Source: JALXCH01 sp964495805
GTDB lineage: Bacteria > Calditrichota > Calditrichia > RBG-13-44-9
Reading direction: 5' to 3'
Assembly (NCBI GenBank): GCA_964495805.1
Contig: CAZBWV010000014.1
Span: forward strand, 1 to 10,104
Length of the DNA stretch: 10,104 nt
The notes beneath the pieces are model-generated. The model saw nothing but the letters and a program-made list of their open reading frames with translations, had not been told where the DNA came from and did not search any database. Of this stretch, positions 1 through 6,749 are shown piece by piece. Every line of letters begins with the position of its first letter. The stretch's first letter is position 1. Both the position numbers and the translations under genes were made by a program.

Positions 1-40
1 AAAAAAACCGGCGGCTGCAACACTCCGCAACCACCGGTTT
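1..40 (-). terminator. Rho-independent terminator of the SQR-small protein unit
   Basis: Read on the minus strand, a 14-bp arm (40 to 27) pairs with a second arm (18 to 5) across an 8-nt loop, with two G-U wobble pairs and no mismatch. The complement of the A-run at 1-7 gives the U-tract directly after the stem. It lies 44 nt beyond the stop of the 38-residue ORF and ends the minus-strand unit that begins with the SQR-like gene. On the plus strand there is no comparable T-run after the stem, so it works in one direction. Confidence 0.88.
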
Positions 41-84
41 GGTAACACCTTACACAATGAATCGACAACAGCCAAATGGTCGTC

Positions 85-201
85 TTACGCCCGTTTACTG
101 TGATCCACCGCCTTGAGGATTTTCAGATTGAGTACAATGAAACGGAACAGTTGCACAATCTTGCAATTCATTAAAAATCTATCTTTTTTGGTAATTTCCA
201 T
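85..201 (-). CDS. 38-residue basic small protein downstream of the SQR-like gene
   Basis: This short ORF encodes 38 residues and begins MEITKKDRFLMNCKIVQLFR. An AAGGAG ribosome binding site (214 to 209) sits exactly 7 nt before the ATG. The ORF lies between the SQR-like gene (54 nt upstream on the same strand) and a strong terminator, so it is probably the last cistron of that unit. It has a charged N-terminus, a single Cys at residue 13, a hydrophobic and Lys/Arg-studded middle (residues 14-30) that could form an amphipathic helix, and a polar end with Asp-His-Ser-Lys. There is no signal peptide and no full transmembrane segment. I do not recognise a named family. A membrane-peripheral partner of the flavoprotein, or a Cys-bearing sulfur-handling peptide, are guesses. 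The case for translation rests on the RBS and placement, not on homology. Confidence 0.65.
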   Translation of the reverse strand: MEITKKDRFLMNCKIVQLFRFIVLNLKILKAVDHSKRA

Positions 202-235
202 GGCATTTCTCCTTCTTTTCAATGATTGAAGTGGT

Positions 236-263
236 CTGGAATAATTCCCGGGGCATTATTCAG
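236..263 (-). other. intercistronic hairpin across the SQR stop codon
   Basis: On the minus strand CTGAATAAT (263 to 255) can pair with ATTATTCCAG (245 to 236), giving 9 bp with one bulged C around a 9-nt CG-rich loop. The stem contains the stop codon of the SQR-like gene. No U-tract follows, so it is not an intrinsic terminator. It could stabilise the upstream mRNA or tune expression of the downstream small ORF. It is short and A/T-rich, so chance is possible. Confidence 0.3.
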
Positions 264-1689
264 GAATAATCTTCCAGCCAATTTTGCCCTGTAATTTATG
301 AAGGAAAGTATGATGAATCATTCGTTTCATCCAGGCACCGGAGAGCCCCATTTCCATGTGAGTCACGAACAGGTCACGCCCTTCTTCGTTGGGATAGGTT
401 CGGTAGTCCGGTACCACCGGATAAATCACAATCACTGCTGCGGAGCCGTCCCACAAACTACTTCCCATGGAGGCGATACAGGCAGCAAACATCTCGGTCA
501 TCCGTTCTTTATGGGTCATGCGGCCGTGTTTCACCAGGTCAATCACATTTTTGGCCACCACTCGCCCGATGATGCCGGAAACCATACCGGTCCGTGGTGG
601 TGCAGCCGTGATACTGGTTCCATTGGGAGTGGTATGGGGAATGGAAATTGGGCCGGGAGGCGCAAAAGCAATTCCCGCAGCAAAAATGTTGGGATAATTG
701 GGATTCTGATACACCGACGGCCAGGCATCGGGATTCTGAGCCAGTTTTTCATAAGGCAGTCCGTAAATAGCATCCACCAGAACAAATCCTGCTTTGTTGA
801 CCAGCTTTTCCGAAACATCCTCGTTGTTTTTCCCGATATACTTCATGGGCATGCCCGTGAATTGGGGAATCAGCATGGCAAAATCGTATTCGGTTTCGCC
901 GAAATTGCCGTCGTAGTCTTCCCAGTAAATTTTCTTTTCATCCACTTCTTTAACACCCTTCTGCACTTCATAGCGGATCCCATACTCATTAAAAATCGCC
1001 TTAATAAAATCTTCACTGGTAACAATCTGGCCTTTTCGTTTAACGCTCAGCCCCCGCACGCCAAAATCACCAACCGCCCGCTCGTTGGAGAGCCAGAGCA
1101 AATCCGCTTTATCCCGCAGGCCCATCTTTTCCAGTTCCTTGTGGATGTTGGTGATGTACTCAAATGCCGCTCCCTGGCAGGTGGCACCGGGATGCCCCGT
1201 ACCAACGACAATCTTCACCTTTTCACCCTTCTTCATCCGTTCCACCATCTCCATGAACTTATCCCGACTCTGAATTGCGTGCTGCATGGTACAGATGGAA
1301 TAAGTGTACCCTTTTTCCGGCCCCAGTCCGGGAGTTGCCTCAAAATTCAACTTAGGACCGGTGGCGATTATGAGATAATCGTAATCCACCCGTTCCGGAC
1401 CACTGCCGTCCTGCTTTTCCGCCACCACATAGTTCTCGTCAGGATGAATCTCGCTGGCTTTTCCGTGTACAAACCGAATATGCATTTTATCGTAAACCGG
1501 CTTCAGCGGAAAACGTGTCTTCTCCGGATCCATTGCACCAACACCGACCCACACCAGAGAGGGAACAAACAGGAATCGGTCGGACATGTTGATCATGGTA
1601 ATCTCATGATCTTTCCCCAGCGCATCCCCTAAATAGAGTGCAGCGGTTTGCCCGGCAAATCCTGCACCGATTATAGCTACTTTTGCCAT
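256..1689 (-). CDS. sulfide:quinone oxidoreductase-like FAD flavoprotein
   Basis: A pyridine nucleotide-disulfide oxidoreductase superfamily protein of 477 residues, most like membrane-bound sulfide:quinone oxidoreductases (SQR), which oxidise sulfide to polysulfide and pass electrons through FAD to the quinone pool. Visible signs are the N-terminal FAD-binding GAGFAG (residues 8-13), LIIATGP (106-112), Cys133 in SICTMQ, Cys171 in GATCQG, and a second FAD loop at IFAAGIAF (335-342). The C-terminal part has a VIYPVVPD stretch and an amphipathic, basic end (about 451-477) suited to peripheral membrane binding. The usual third SQR cysteine in the GVC segment is Ala341 here, while another Cys occurs at 404. 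There is no signal peptide. The start is supported by GAGGTG placed 6 nt upstream. It is followed by a 38-residue ORF and a terminator. A related flavoprotein such as a flavocytochrome c sulfide dehydrogenase-like enzyme is possible. The superfamily is certain, the exact reaction is likely. Confidence 0.88.
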   Translation of the reverse strand: MAKVAIIGAGFAGQTAALYLGDALGKDHEITMINMSDRFLFVPSLVWVGVGAMDPEKTRFPLKPVYDKMHIRFVHGKASEIHPDENYVVAEKQDGSGPERVDYDYLIIATGPKLNFEATPGLGPEKGYTYSICTMQHAIQSRDKFMEMVERMKKGEKVKIVVGTGHPGATCQGAAFEYITNIHKELEKMGLRDKADLLWLSNERAVGDFGVRGLSVKRKGQIVTSEDFIKAIFNEYGIRYEVQKGVKEVDEKKIYWEDYDGNFGETEYDFAMLIPQFTGMPMKYIGKNNEDVSEKLVNKAGFVLVDAIYGLPYEKLAQNPDAWPSVYQNPNYPNIFAAGIAFAPPGPISIPHTTPNGTSITAAPPRTGMVSGIIGRVVAKNVIDLVKHGRMTHKERMTEMFAACIASMGSSLWDGSAAVIVIYPVVPDYRTYPNEEGRDLFVTHMEMGLSGAWMKRMIHHTFLHKLQGKIGWKIIPE

Positions 1690-1906
1690 AATTCACACCT
1701 CATTTTTTGGGAGTAACACTTTTTTATTTATAAATACTACTTTTAGATGCAGCCCACACTTAAAAGTGACAGGGAGCACACCATCTGCATAATGATGCAA
1801 TTTTCCGGAATTCACAACGAAATGCGACAGATATGTGTAAATACATCACATCACAAAAACCTGACCACAAAAAAACATCAAGCAACAAATATCATTTAAC
1901 CGGGTT
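1690..1906 (-). promoter_or_regulatory. probable promoter/control region of the SQR-like gene
   Basis: This 217-nt gene-free gap precedes the SQR-like start and should hold its promoter, because the upstream gene ends at 1907. I see no convincing terminator for that upstream gene here. Three short dyads are visible: a TGTG/CACA pair inside 1834-1850 that loosely resembles a CRP/FNR-family site, TGCAT/ATGCA at 1786-1799, and CACTT/AAGTG at 1757-1768. An A/T-rich block at 1721-1740 lies close to the start. No -35/-10 pair matches well enough to assign, and each dyad is short. The gene-proximal GAGGTG is the ribosome binding site. Confidence 0.3.
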
Positions 1907-2818
1907 TTATCGGGAATTTGCCAGGGAATCAAGCAGTTTTTGCAATGAATCGGCTTCAGTAACAGAAAGCGGTTGTTCCAGAAGCAGCGCTTTCTGCTCC
2001 CCGATCACCCGCACCAGAATGAGCCGGGAATTTGTCTGTTTACGATATCGAAGGGGATCGTCGGTTGGTTGAAAATGATTCAGGAAGGTATTCAGAGATG
2101 TTTTTCGGGTAAATCGAATCAGTGCCAGGCGCACGAGTTGATTTTGCCGTTCCAGGGGCAGGAGGAACATATCGAAGGAATTTTCGGTTGGGAACCACTT
2201 TTCCCAATCCGCAGCCACGCTCCGTAATCCTAACGGACCGGCCACATAAAGAAGCTGGTGCCAGTGGGTTCGAAAAGGGGCCTTCTCCATCAGCGCCGGA
2301 AAATGAACGGTTTCAGTGGGAATTTTCAGCAACAGTTGCTTCATAATCTTCTGGCTCAGCTCACCGGCTTGCCGGGAACCGCTGTAATTGGTCACACTCA
2401 CAATAAACGCACCCTTTACCACCGTCAACTGATATGGGTTCTGGCAACTCCATTGGGGAAACTCCGCTGCAGGTGTACAACCGCGCCGCTGGAGCGAAAA
2501 TCGCCCGAATGCAGCCAGAGGAGAACGCATCCGATAAATTTCTACCAGCAGCTCTTCCTCTCCGGCACGAAGTTCCTGTACCACCAGTTCACGGAATCCG
2601 TACTCCCGGTAAATTTCCGCTCCGCCGTCAATATATCCGTACAGGGTTTGATGCGAATAACGTTCGGTGGAGACAATTTGCACACCGGGTACCTCTCCCG
2701 CCTGCAGCCCCATGGACACCTGACCAGCCGCATCTTCCCCCGGTAACATTCGAAATCCCATCCACAGAACCATCAGGAGCAGAATTTGAGCGGTGCGAAG
2801 ATGAGTAAAAAGCATCAT
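1907..2818 (-). CDS. exported DUF6599-like protein
   Basis: A 303-residue protein with an N-terminal hydrophobic signal segment (about residues 9-25), then a conserved-looking YGYIDGGAEIYREYGF stretch (60-75) and a VEIYRMRSPLAAFGRFS segment (about 92-108). Both resemble the Y-I-[DN]-G-G-A-E-x-Y...YGF and SPxxAFGxFS signatures of DUF6599, an exported family of unknown function. I chose the ATG at 2818 (tandem ATG ATG) because a GGGGAG sits about 9 nt upstream, right after the DUF362 stop, and because a signal peptide begins there. A longer open frame up to 3223 only overlaps the DUF362 gene out of frame. The 14-nt spacing implies co-transcription and probably coupled translation with DUF362. 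No catalytic motif is apparent and a role in the periplasm is inferred. The family call is from memory of the motif. Confidence 0.78.
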   Translation of the reverse strand: MMLFTHLRTAQILLLMVLWMGFRMLPGEDAAGQVSMGLQAGEVPGVQIVSTERYSHQTLYGYIDGGAEIYREYGFRELVVQELRAGEEELLVEIYRMRSPLAAFGRFSLQRRGCTPAAEFPQWSCQNPYQLTVVKGAFIVSVTNYSGSRQAGELSQKIMKQLLLKIPTETVHFPALMEKAPFRTHWHQLLYVAGPLGLRSVAADWEKWFPTENSFDMFLLPLERQNQLVRLALIRFTRKTSLNTFLNHFQPTDDPLRYRKQTNSRLILVRVIGEQKALLLEQPLSVTEADSLQKLLDSLANSR

Positions 2819-2832
2819 TCTATTTTTCTCCC

Positions 2833-3993
2833 CTATCCCAGTTGAATCATCTGATGCTGGATTTTTTCCAACCGGGATTCTCCCAGCCCGTACTGATGTG
2901 CCAGTTCCAGAAATCGTTGACCGGCGGAGGATTCTTTTTTCTGGATTTTCATTTCTCGTCGTTTTTTCTGAATCAGCTGGTAACCGATTCGATCCACTGC
3001 CACCGGATCGGTGCCCACCAATATCCGATGAAATGGTACGATATAGTTGGGATTGGCACCCGGACCGCCTTCGTAGCATCCAATCAGTCCATCGGCAATG
3101 TTTAGCACCACCTTGTCCCGCAGCGGTGGGAAACAGGGTACCTGTGCGCAGGTTTCCGACCAGAGCTGCTGATGCAACCGTGCCGTGTTGCTGATGGAAC
3201 CGTATGCCAGATTTTTCAGGCAAAGGGTAATGGAAGAACCGGCATTTTTCAGAATGGGCAGATTAATGATTTTGTCCACCTCCCGGGTGACTATTTTGCT
3301 GAAATATGAATATTTCCCCTCATTCACCATGTAAGGAAGTGTTTCGGCATCGTACTTCATCTCGCAATCCGCGTAGTAATACCAATCCCGGTCAATCATA
3401 GCCTCTCCGTACAGTTTGCCTGCCTTATCGTAAAAAGAGCCATCGGCATCCTTGCGCTCGGTTCCCATAATTCGCACCCCGGGGAAGTTCTCCGGTGTAA
3501 ATCCCACTTCATAAAGCTCAAATTCCCGACGATCCCAGATGACGATATTCTCCCGAGGCATTCCGGCGGCAATCAACTGATCAATAACCACCTGTACCAG
3601 CTCCCGGCTGGTGGAGAGCAGTTTTCCCGCCACGGGATTAACCTTGAGCCCCACCACCTCATCTGGCTTTACAAATTGCCGCCAGGCTTTTTCCGCAGAA
3701 GCCTCGCCGGTCAGGGTAACCAGAGCTGCCTCCAGCATTTGCCGAACAATCGCCTTTTCCGGGCGAAGCCCCTTTACCGATTGGCGATGCACCACTTCCA
3801 CCACCTGCGCGGGGTAGCGTCCCGGTAAAGACTGAGCGGTTCGAGGATACTTCAGTGCCCGATCAATATTGGTAGCAGGCTTTTCGGCCGCACCGGAAAG
3901 AGAATGACTCCAGGAGAGCGAAAACCCGATTGTACCCAATCCCGCCATCCGGCAAAACTCCCGCCTTTTCCACAATCTGCTCTTTTCCGCCAT
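2833..3993 (-). CDS. Tat-exported DUF362 family protein
   Basis: A 386-residue DUF362 protein. The twin-arginine signal KRREFCRMAGLG (residues 9-20) and following hydrophobic stretch ending near SGA (33-35) predict export of a folded protein, often one carrying a metal or Fe-S cofactor. The family core is seen in VVGLKVNP (113-120), IVIWDRREFE (150-159), IINLPILKNAG (242-252), LCLKNLAYG (257-265), LNIADGLIGCYEGGPG (297-312) and VGTDPVAVDRIG (326-337). No CxxCxxCxxxC ferredoxin motif is present, unlike DUF362-ferredoxin fusions. The ATG at 3993 is preferred over one at 4032 because AAGGA (4005 to 4001) is placed 7 nt upstream and because it puts the Tat motif at the usual distance from the N-terminus. 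It is the first gene of a two-gene unit with the DUF6599-like gene. Biochemical function of the family is not established. Confidence 0.85.
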   Translation of the reverse strand: MAEKSRLWKRREFCRMAGLGTIGFSLSWSHSLSGAAEKPATNIDRALKYPRTAQSLPGRYPAQVVEVVHRQSVKGLRPEKAIVRQMLEAALVTLTGEASAEKAWRQFVKPDEVVGLKVNPVAGKLLSTSRELVQVVIDQLIAAGMPRENIVIWDRREFELYEVGFTPENFPGVRIMGTERKDADGSFYDKAGKLYGEAMIDRDWYYYADCEMKYDAETLPYMVNEGKYSYFSKIVTREVDKIINLPILKNAGSSITLCLKNLAYGSISNTARLHQQLWSETCAQVPCFPPLRDKVVLNIADGLIGCYEGGPGANPNYIVPFHRILVGTDPVAVDRIGYQLIQKKRREMKIQKKESSAGQRFLELAHQYGLGESRLEKIQHQMIQLG

Positions 3994-4110
3994 CTGCCCA
4001 TCCTTTTTTTCGGGAAAATAATCAGAAATCATGAAATATCAAAGAAAATACCGGAAAGGGTGAACAATTAAGCGCCATCCGGAAATACAGAATGAAACCT
4101 GAAGGGCAAA

Positions 4111-4152
4111 ATAAATTGTTCAAAGGTACGGGACATACGGGATATAAATTGT
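4111..4152. repeat. nested short direct repeats in the divergent promoter region
   Basis: ATAAATTGT occurs at 4111-4119 and again at 4144-4152. Between them TACGGGACA (4127-4135) and TACGGGATA (4136-4144) form a tandem 9-mer pair. The outer copies are 33 bp apart, about three helical turns, which would suit a DNA-binding protein. This is a pattern seen by eye in an A/T-rich region, and its role is not known. Confidence 0.35.
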
Positions 4153-4311
4153 CGGACCGGCTTGCTTCAGACCCGCCCGATTCTGGTAAGCCTGCCTCCA
4201 CAAAACACATTTGTCCTCAATCCGATCAGCCTCCACCAACTTTTTCTTTTGGTTTTCTCCCTACGATTCACCCGTAAACCCAGGATACACCTCCAACTTT
4301 TCCCCTATTCC

Positions 4312-4353
4312 CCAATTCATTTTACATTTTACATTTCCACACCCCCTATATCC
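4312..4353 (-). repeat. dispersed intergenic repeat, copy A
   Basis: Read on the minus strand this 42-nt segment begins GGATATAGGGGGT and continues with a degenerate heptamer array (TAAAATG units) to ATGAATTGG. Copy B at 8833-8879 on the plus strand shares the first 13 bases exactly and 23 of the last 29 aligned bases, with a 5-nt length difference between the blocks. Purine-rich tracts flank both copies. It ends 83 nt before the GWxTD start codon. It has no coding capacity. Confidence 0.7.
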
Positions 4354-4436
4354 CCTATTCCCTTTTTTCCCTAAAATTCTCTCCCATCTTGCTTTATTCC
4401 CATGCGAACCATATATTTCGGAAAAAAAGATTGGCC

Positions 4437-5726
4437 ATGGGGTGTTGCCGCTTACAGGTTCTACTGATTGTTATGCTCTCCGCTCTTTACGCGCTGGCAT
4501 CTCCCCAACATTCCCCCAGATCCCACCTTCGCAATGATTTACCTAAAAACGCTCCTTTGTTTTTCCGGGCTTTTTCAGTAGCACGGGCGGATAATCAATA
4601 CCAGCTTTATTTTTTCAGCGATATCATTTACGACTATCTAACCTTCATCAAACAACCGGAGGGTTACCAGGCACGATTCCGCATGGAAGTTTATCTGGAA
4701 AATCAAAAAACCCATCAGGTATATTCCGCCTCCTGGAAAGATACAATCAATGTACGCGATTTTTCCGAGACCAACCGACGGGATCGCTTTTTTCTATCCT
4801 GCGACTCGGTCGTGGTACCAGCGGGCAAGTACAAACTCACGTACCTTTTCCGGGACCTGCAGGTAGAAATTCAATTTAAAAAAATGTTTAAAGTAGATTT
4901 ACCCAAAATAAAGCCACTTCAGCCATCTCCACCACTATGGTGCTTACCCGGTGTGTTACGGAATTGTCAGTCGCTCCATTTACCCTGCCGACCAAGAGCT
5001 ATTACCGGGGACTTACCATTCAACCAGCCATTTCAGTTATTGTTAATGGGGCACAGTGCGCGGGAAAATCCACTCCAGATTTCCGTATCCGTTTTTTCCA
5101 TTTCATCTGCTTCTTCGGAAAAAGTTATTTTTCAGTTAGATACTACCATTTCCGTTCATCGCCAGCGGTTCAAAACCAGAATTCCCCTTCCCTCTTTGAG
5201 CTGGGAAGAAGGTTCTTACCGACTTCGAATTCACTACCAATCGGGGAAAGAGCAAACCGAACAAACAGCCGATTTTCGCATTGTCTGGTACAACCGCCCA
5301 CGCAGTCTGGCCACCATTGAGCTCGCATTGCAACCGCTGCAACTTATGCTTTCCAGAGAGGAGATTAAAAAGCGGTTCTCTGGCAACAAGGAAGAGAAAA
5401 TCCACAAGTTTATTGCCTTCTGGAAGGAAAAAGACCCCACTCCCCTTACCGCATTTAACGAAGCATTGTACGAATTTTACAGTCGCGTGGACACCGCCAA
5501 TATGGAGTGGGGAATGCCCGGAAAGGAAGGCTGGCGGAGCGATCCGGGCCGCATCTACGTACTGTATGGCCGACCCGACGAGATTGAAGACCACAGTCTG
5601 GATCCTCGCAATCGGTTTATGGTGTGGATTTACCACACACCGTCCGGTACCCAGCGGTTTATTTTTAAAGCCGTGGAAGGCAGGCGAAAATACAAGCTAA
5701 TTCGAGAAGAACGAGAAAACGAATGA
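4437..5726 (+). CDS. secreted GWxTD-domain protein
   Basis: A 429-residue protein with an N-terminal signal peptide: a hydrophobic core at about residues 6-21 with a likely signal peptidase I site after ALA near residue 21. The C-terminal domain (about 310-425) matches the GWxTD family: FWKEKDPTPLTAFNEALYEFYSRV (about 328-351, key residues W, DPTP, NE, YxRV), then GWRSDPGRIYVLYGRPDEIE (365-384). The name-giving Thr is Ser here. The middle (about 110-300) looks like beta-rich repeats without a recognised family. These proteins are typical of Acidobacteriota, Ignavibacteria and KSB1-like bacteria and their function is unknown. An upstream in-frame TTG at 4389 extends the frame, but the ATG at 4437 gives a normal signal peptide. 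The ribosome binding site is weak for either. The stop overlaps the next gene's start (ATGA), so translation is coupled. Confidence 0.82.
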   Translation: MGCCRLQVLLIVMLSALYALASPQHSPRSHLRNDLPKNAPLFFRAFSVARADNQYQLYFFSDIIYDYLTFIKQPEGYQARFRMEVYLENQKTHQVYSASWKDTINVRDFSETNRRDRFFLSCDSVVVPAGKYKLTYLFRDLQVEIQFKKMFKVDLPKIKPLQPSPPLWCLPGVLRNCQSLHLPCRPRAITGDLPFNQPFQLLLMGHSARENPLQISVSVFSISSASSEKVIFQLDTTISVHRQRFKTRIPLPSLSWEEGSYRLRIHYQSGKEQTEQTADFRIVWYNRPRSLATIELALQPLQLMLSREEIKKRFSGNKEEKIHKFIAFWKEKDPTPLTAFNEALYEFYSRVDTANMEWGMPGKEGWRSDPGRIYVLYGRPDEIEDHSLDPRNRFMVWIYHTPSGTQRFIFKAVEGRRKYKLIREERENE

Positions 5727-6748
5727 GTTCTGAGAAAAAAGTAGCCATTGGCGTGGTGGGTGTGGGGCATCTGGGACGATGGCACACCCAGCAGCTTAGC
5801 CGCATTCCCGAAGCAAACCTGGTGGGGGTGTACGACATCGACTCCTCACGTGCCCGGGAAGTAGCCGGGGCATTTCACACCCGCACTTTCCCCAATTTTC
5901 AGGACCTATTACGACACACCGAAGCACTGAGCATCGTGACTCCCACCACAACACATTTTCAGTACGCAATGGAAGCACTGCAGGCCGGGAAACATGTGTT
6001 TGTGGAAAAACCCATCACCGAAACTGTAGCCCAGGGAGAAGAGCTGGTGGCGGCTGCCCGGGAGCGAGGACTCAAACTTCAGGTGGGGCACATCGAGCGG
6101 TTCAATCCCGCCCTGCTGGCGCTGGAGGGCATTCAGCTTCGACCGCTGTTTGTAGAATCCCACCGACTTTCCACCTTTCATCCCCGGGGAACCGATGTGG
6201 CGGTGGTGTTAGACCTGATGATTCACGATATCGATTTGATTCTCAGCCTGGTGGACAGTCCCGTACGGGAAATCCATGCCAGCGGCGTTTCCATCATTTC
6301 CGGAAGCGAAGACATAGCCAACTGCCGACTGGATTTTGAGAACGGAGCAGTGGCAAACGTAACCGCCAGCCGTATCTCCAACCGGAAAATGCGCAAAATG
6401 CGCTTCTTCCAGCCCAACGCCTATATTTCGGTGGATTTTCTGGAGGGGTTCAGCGAGGTGTACGAGTTAGTGGAACCATCCCGGAAGCTGAGCAGCGAGA
6501 ATCTCTCTTTTTCTGTGCCCCTACCGGGGAAAGACGGTACTGCCCGGGAAATTCGCTACACCCGGCTCGAGAAAAAGGAAATCAATCCGCTCAACTACGA
6601 GCTGAGCCTGTTTATCAATTCCATCTTACAGGACACCGAGCCGCCCGTCACCGGAGAGGAAGCCGTTCGGGCACTCCGGGTGGCTCAGAGCATCCTTCAA
6701 AAAATTGACGAACATGCCCAACTGGTCAAAAAACACTGGAGAGTTTAA
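5723..6748 (+). CDS. Gfo/Idh/MocA family NAD(P)-dependent oxidoreductase
   Basis: A 341-residue two-domain sugar-type dehydrogenase. The N-terminal Rossmann fold shows GVVGVGHLGRWH (residues 10-21) for NAD(P) binding and VYDID (36-40) at the end of the second strand. The family EKP motif is at 95-97, followed by GHIERFNPA (122-130). The C-terminal substrate domain carries DLMIHDIDLI (164-173), with the catalytic Asp-His region typical of the family. The substrate cannot be read from sequence. The HIERFNPA form recalls homologues annotated near lipopolysaccharide or lipid A genes, such as UDP-GlcNAc 3-dehydrogenase GnnA. No aminotransferase of the GnnB type or lipid A gene is next to it here, so I do not assign that name. 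It starts inside the ATGA overlap with the GWxTD gene and abuts the methyltransferase gene, so all three are probably co-expressed. Confidence 0.88.
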   Translation: MSSEKKVAIGVVGVGHLGRWHTQQLSRIPEANLVGVYDIDSSRAREVAGAFHTRTFPNFQDLLRHTEALSIVTPTTTHFQYAMEALQAGKHVFVEKPITETVAQGEELVAAARERGLKLQVGHIERFNPALLALEGIQLRPLFVESHRLSTFHPRGTDVAVVLDLMIHDIDLILSLVDSPVREIHASGVSIISGSEDIANCRLDFENGAVANVTASRISNRKMRKMRFFQPNAYISVDFLEGFSEVYELVEPSRKLSSENLSFSVPLPGKDGTAREIRYTRLEKKEINPLNYELSLFINSILQDTEPPVTGEEAVRALRVAQSILQKIDEHAQLVKKHWRV

Positions 6749-6749
6749 T

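Larger units (their letters stand above)
3994..4436. other. divergent intergenic region with repeats, no gene seen
   Basis: This 443-nt region separates the minus-strand DUF362 gene from the plus-strand GWxTD gene, so it must carry promoters for both. I cannot assign either with confidence. From about 4240 to 4390 the plus strand is strongly pyrimidine-rich. It contains a nested direct repeat at 4111-4152 and one copy of a dispersed repeat at 4312-4353, described separately. The short open frames here have skewed composition and no ribosome binding sites, so I do not call them genes. Confidence 0.6.

Noticed and set aside
298..1632. A 444-codon open frame on the plus strand opposite the SQR-like gene
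   Set aside because: Composition (many His, Asn, Ile runs) and lack of any family motif or ribosome binding site mark it as the antisense shadow of a well-supported gene.
1834..1850. CRP/FNR binding site as a firm call
   Set aside because: Only the outer TGTG/CACA match and the spacing is one base too long, so it is kept as a weak dyad only.
2819..3223. N-terminal extension of the DUF6599-like frame
   Set aside because: It overlaps the DUF362 gene by almost 400 nt in another frame and removes the signal peptide from the N-terminus; the start at 2818 has a ribosome binding site.
3994..4032. Upstream ATG at 4032 for the DUF362 gene
   Set aside because: No ribosome binding site precedes it, and AAGGA before the ATG at 3993 explains the start and the Tat signal position.
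4092..4537. Several overlapping short open frames in the divergent intergenic region
   Set aside because: They are Pro, Ser, Phe-rich products of pyrimidine-rich DNA, without ribosome binding sites, and one runs into the GWxTD gene in another frame.
4905..5060. Possible frameshift in the middle of the GWxTD gene, where the translation looks unusual (Pro/Cys-rich)
   Set aside because: The frame stays open and resumes a plausible beta-rich sequence; no other frame continues the protein better.
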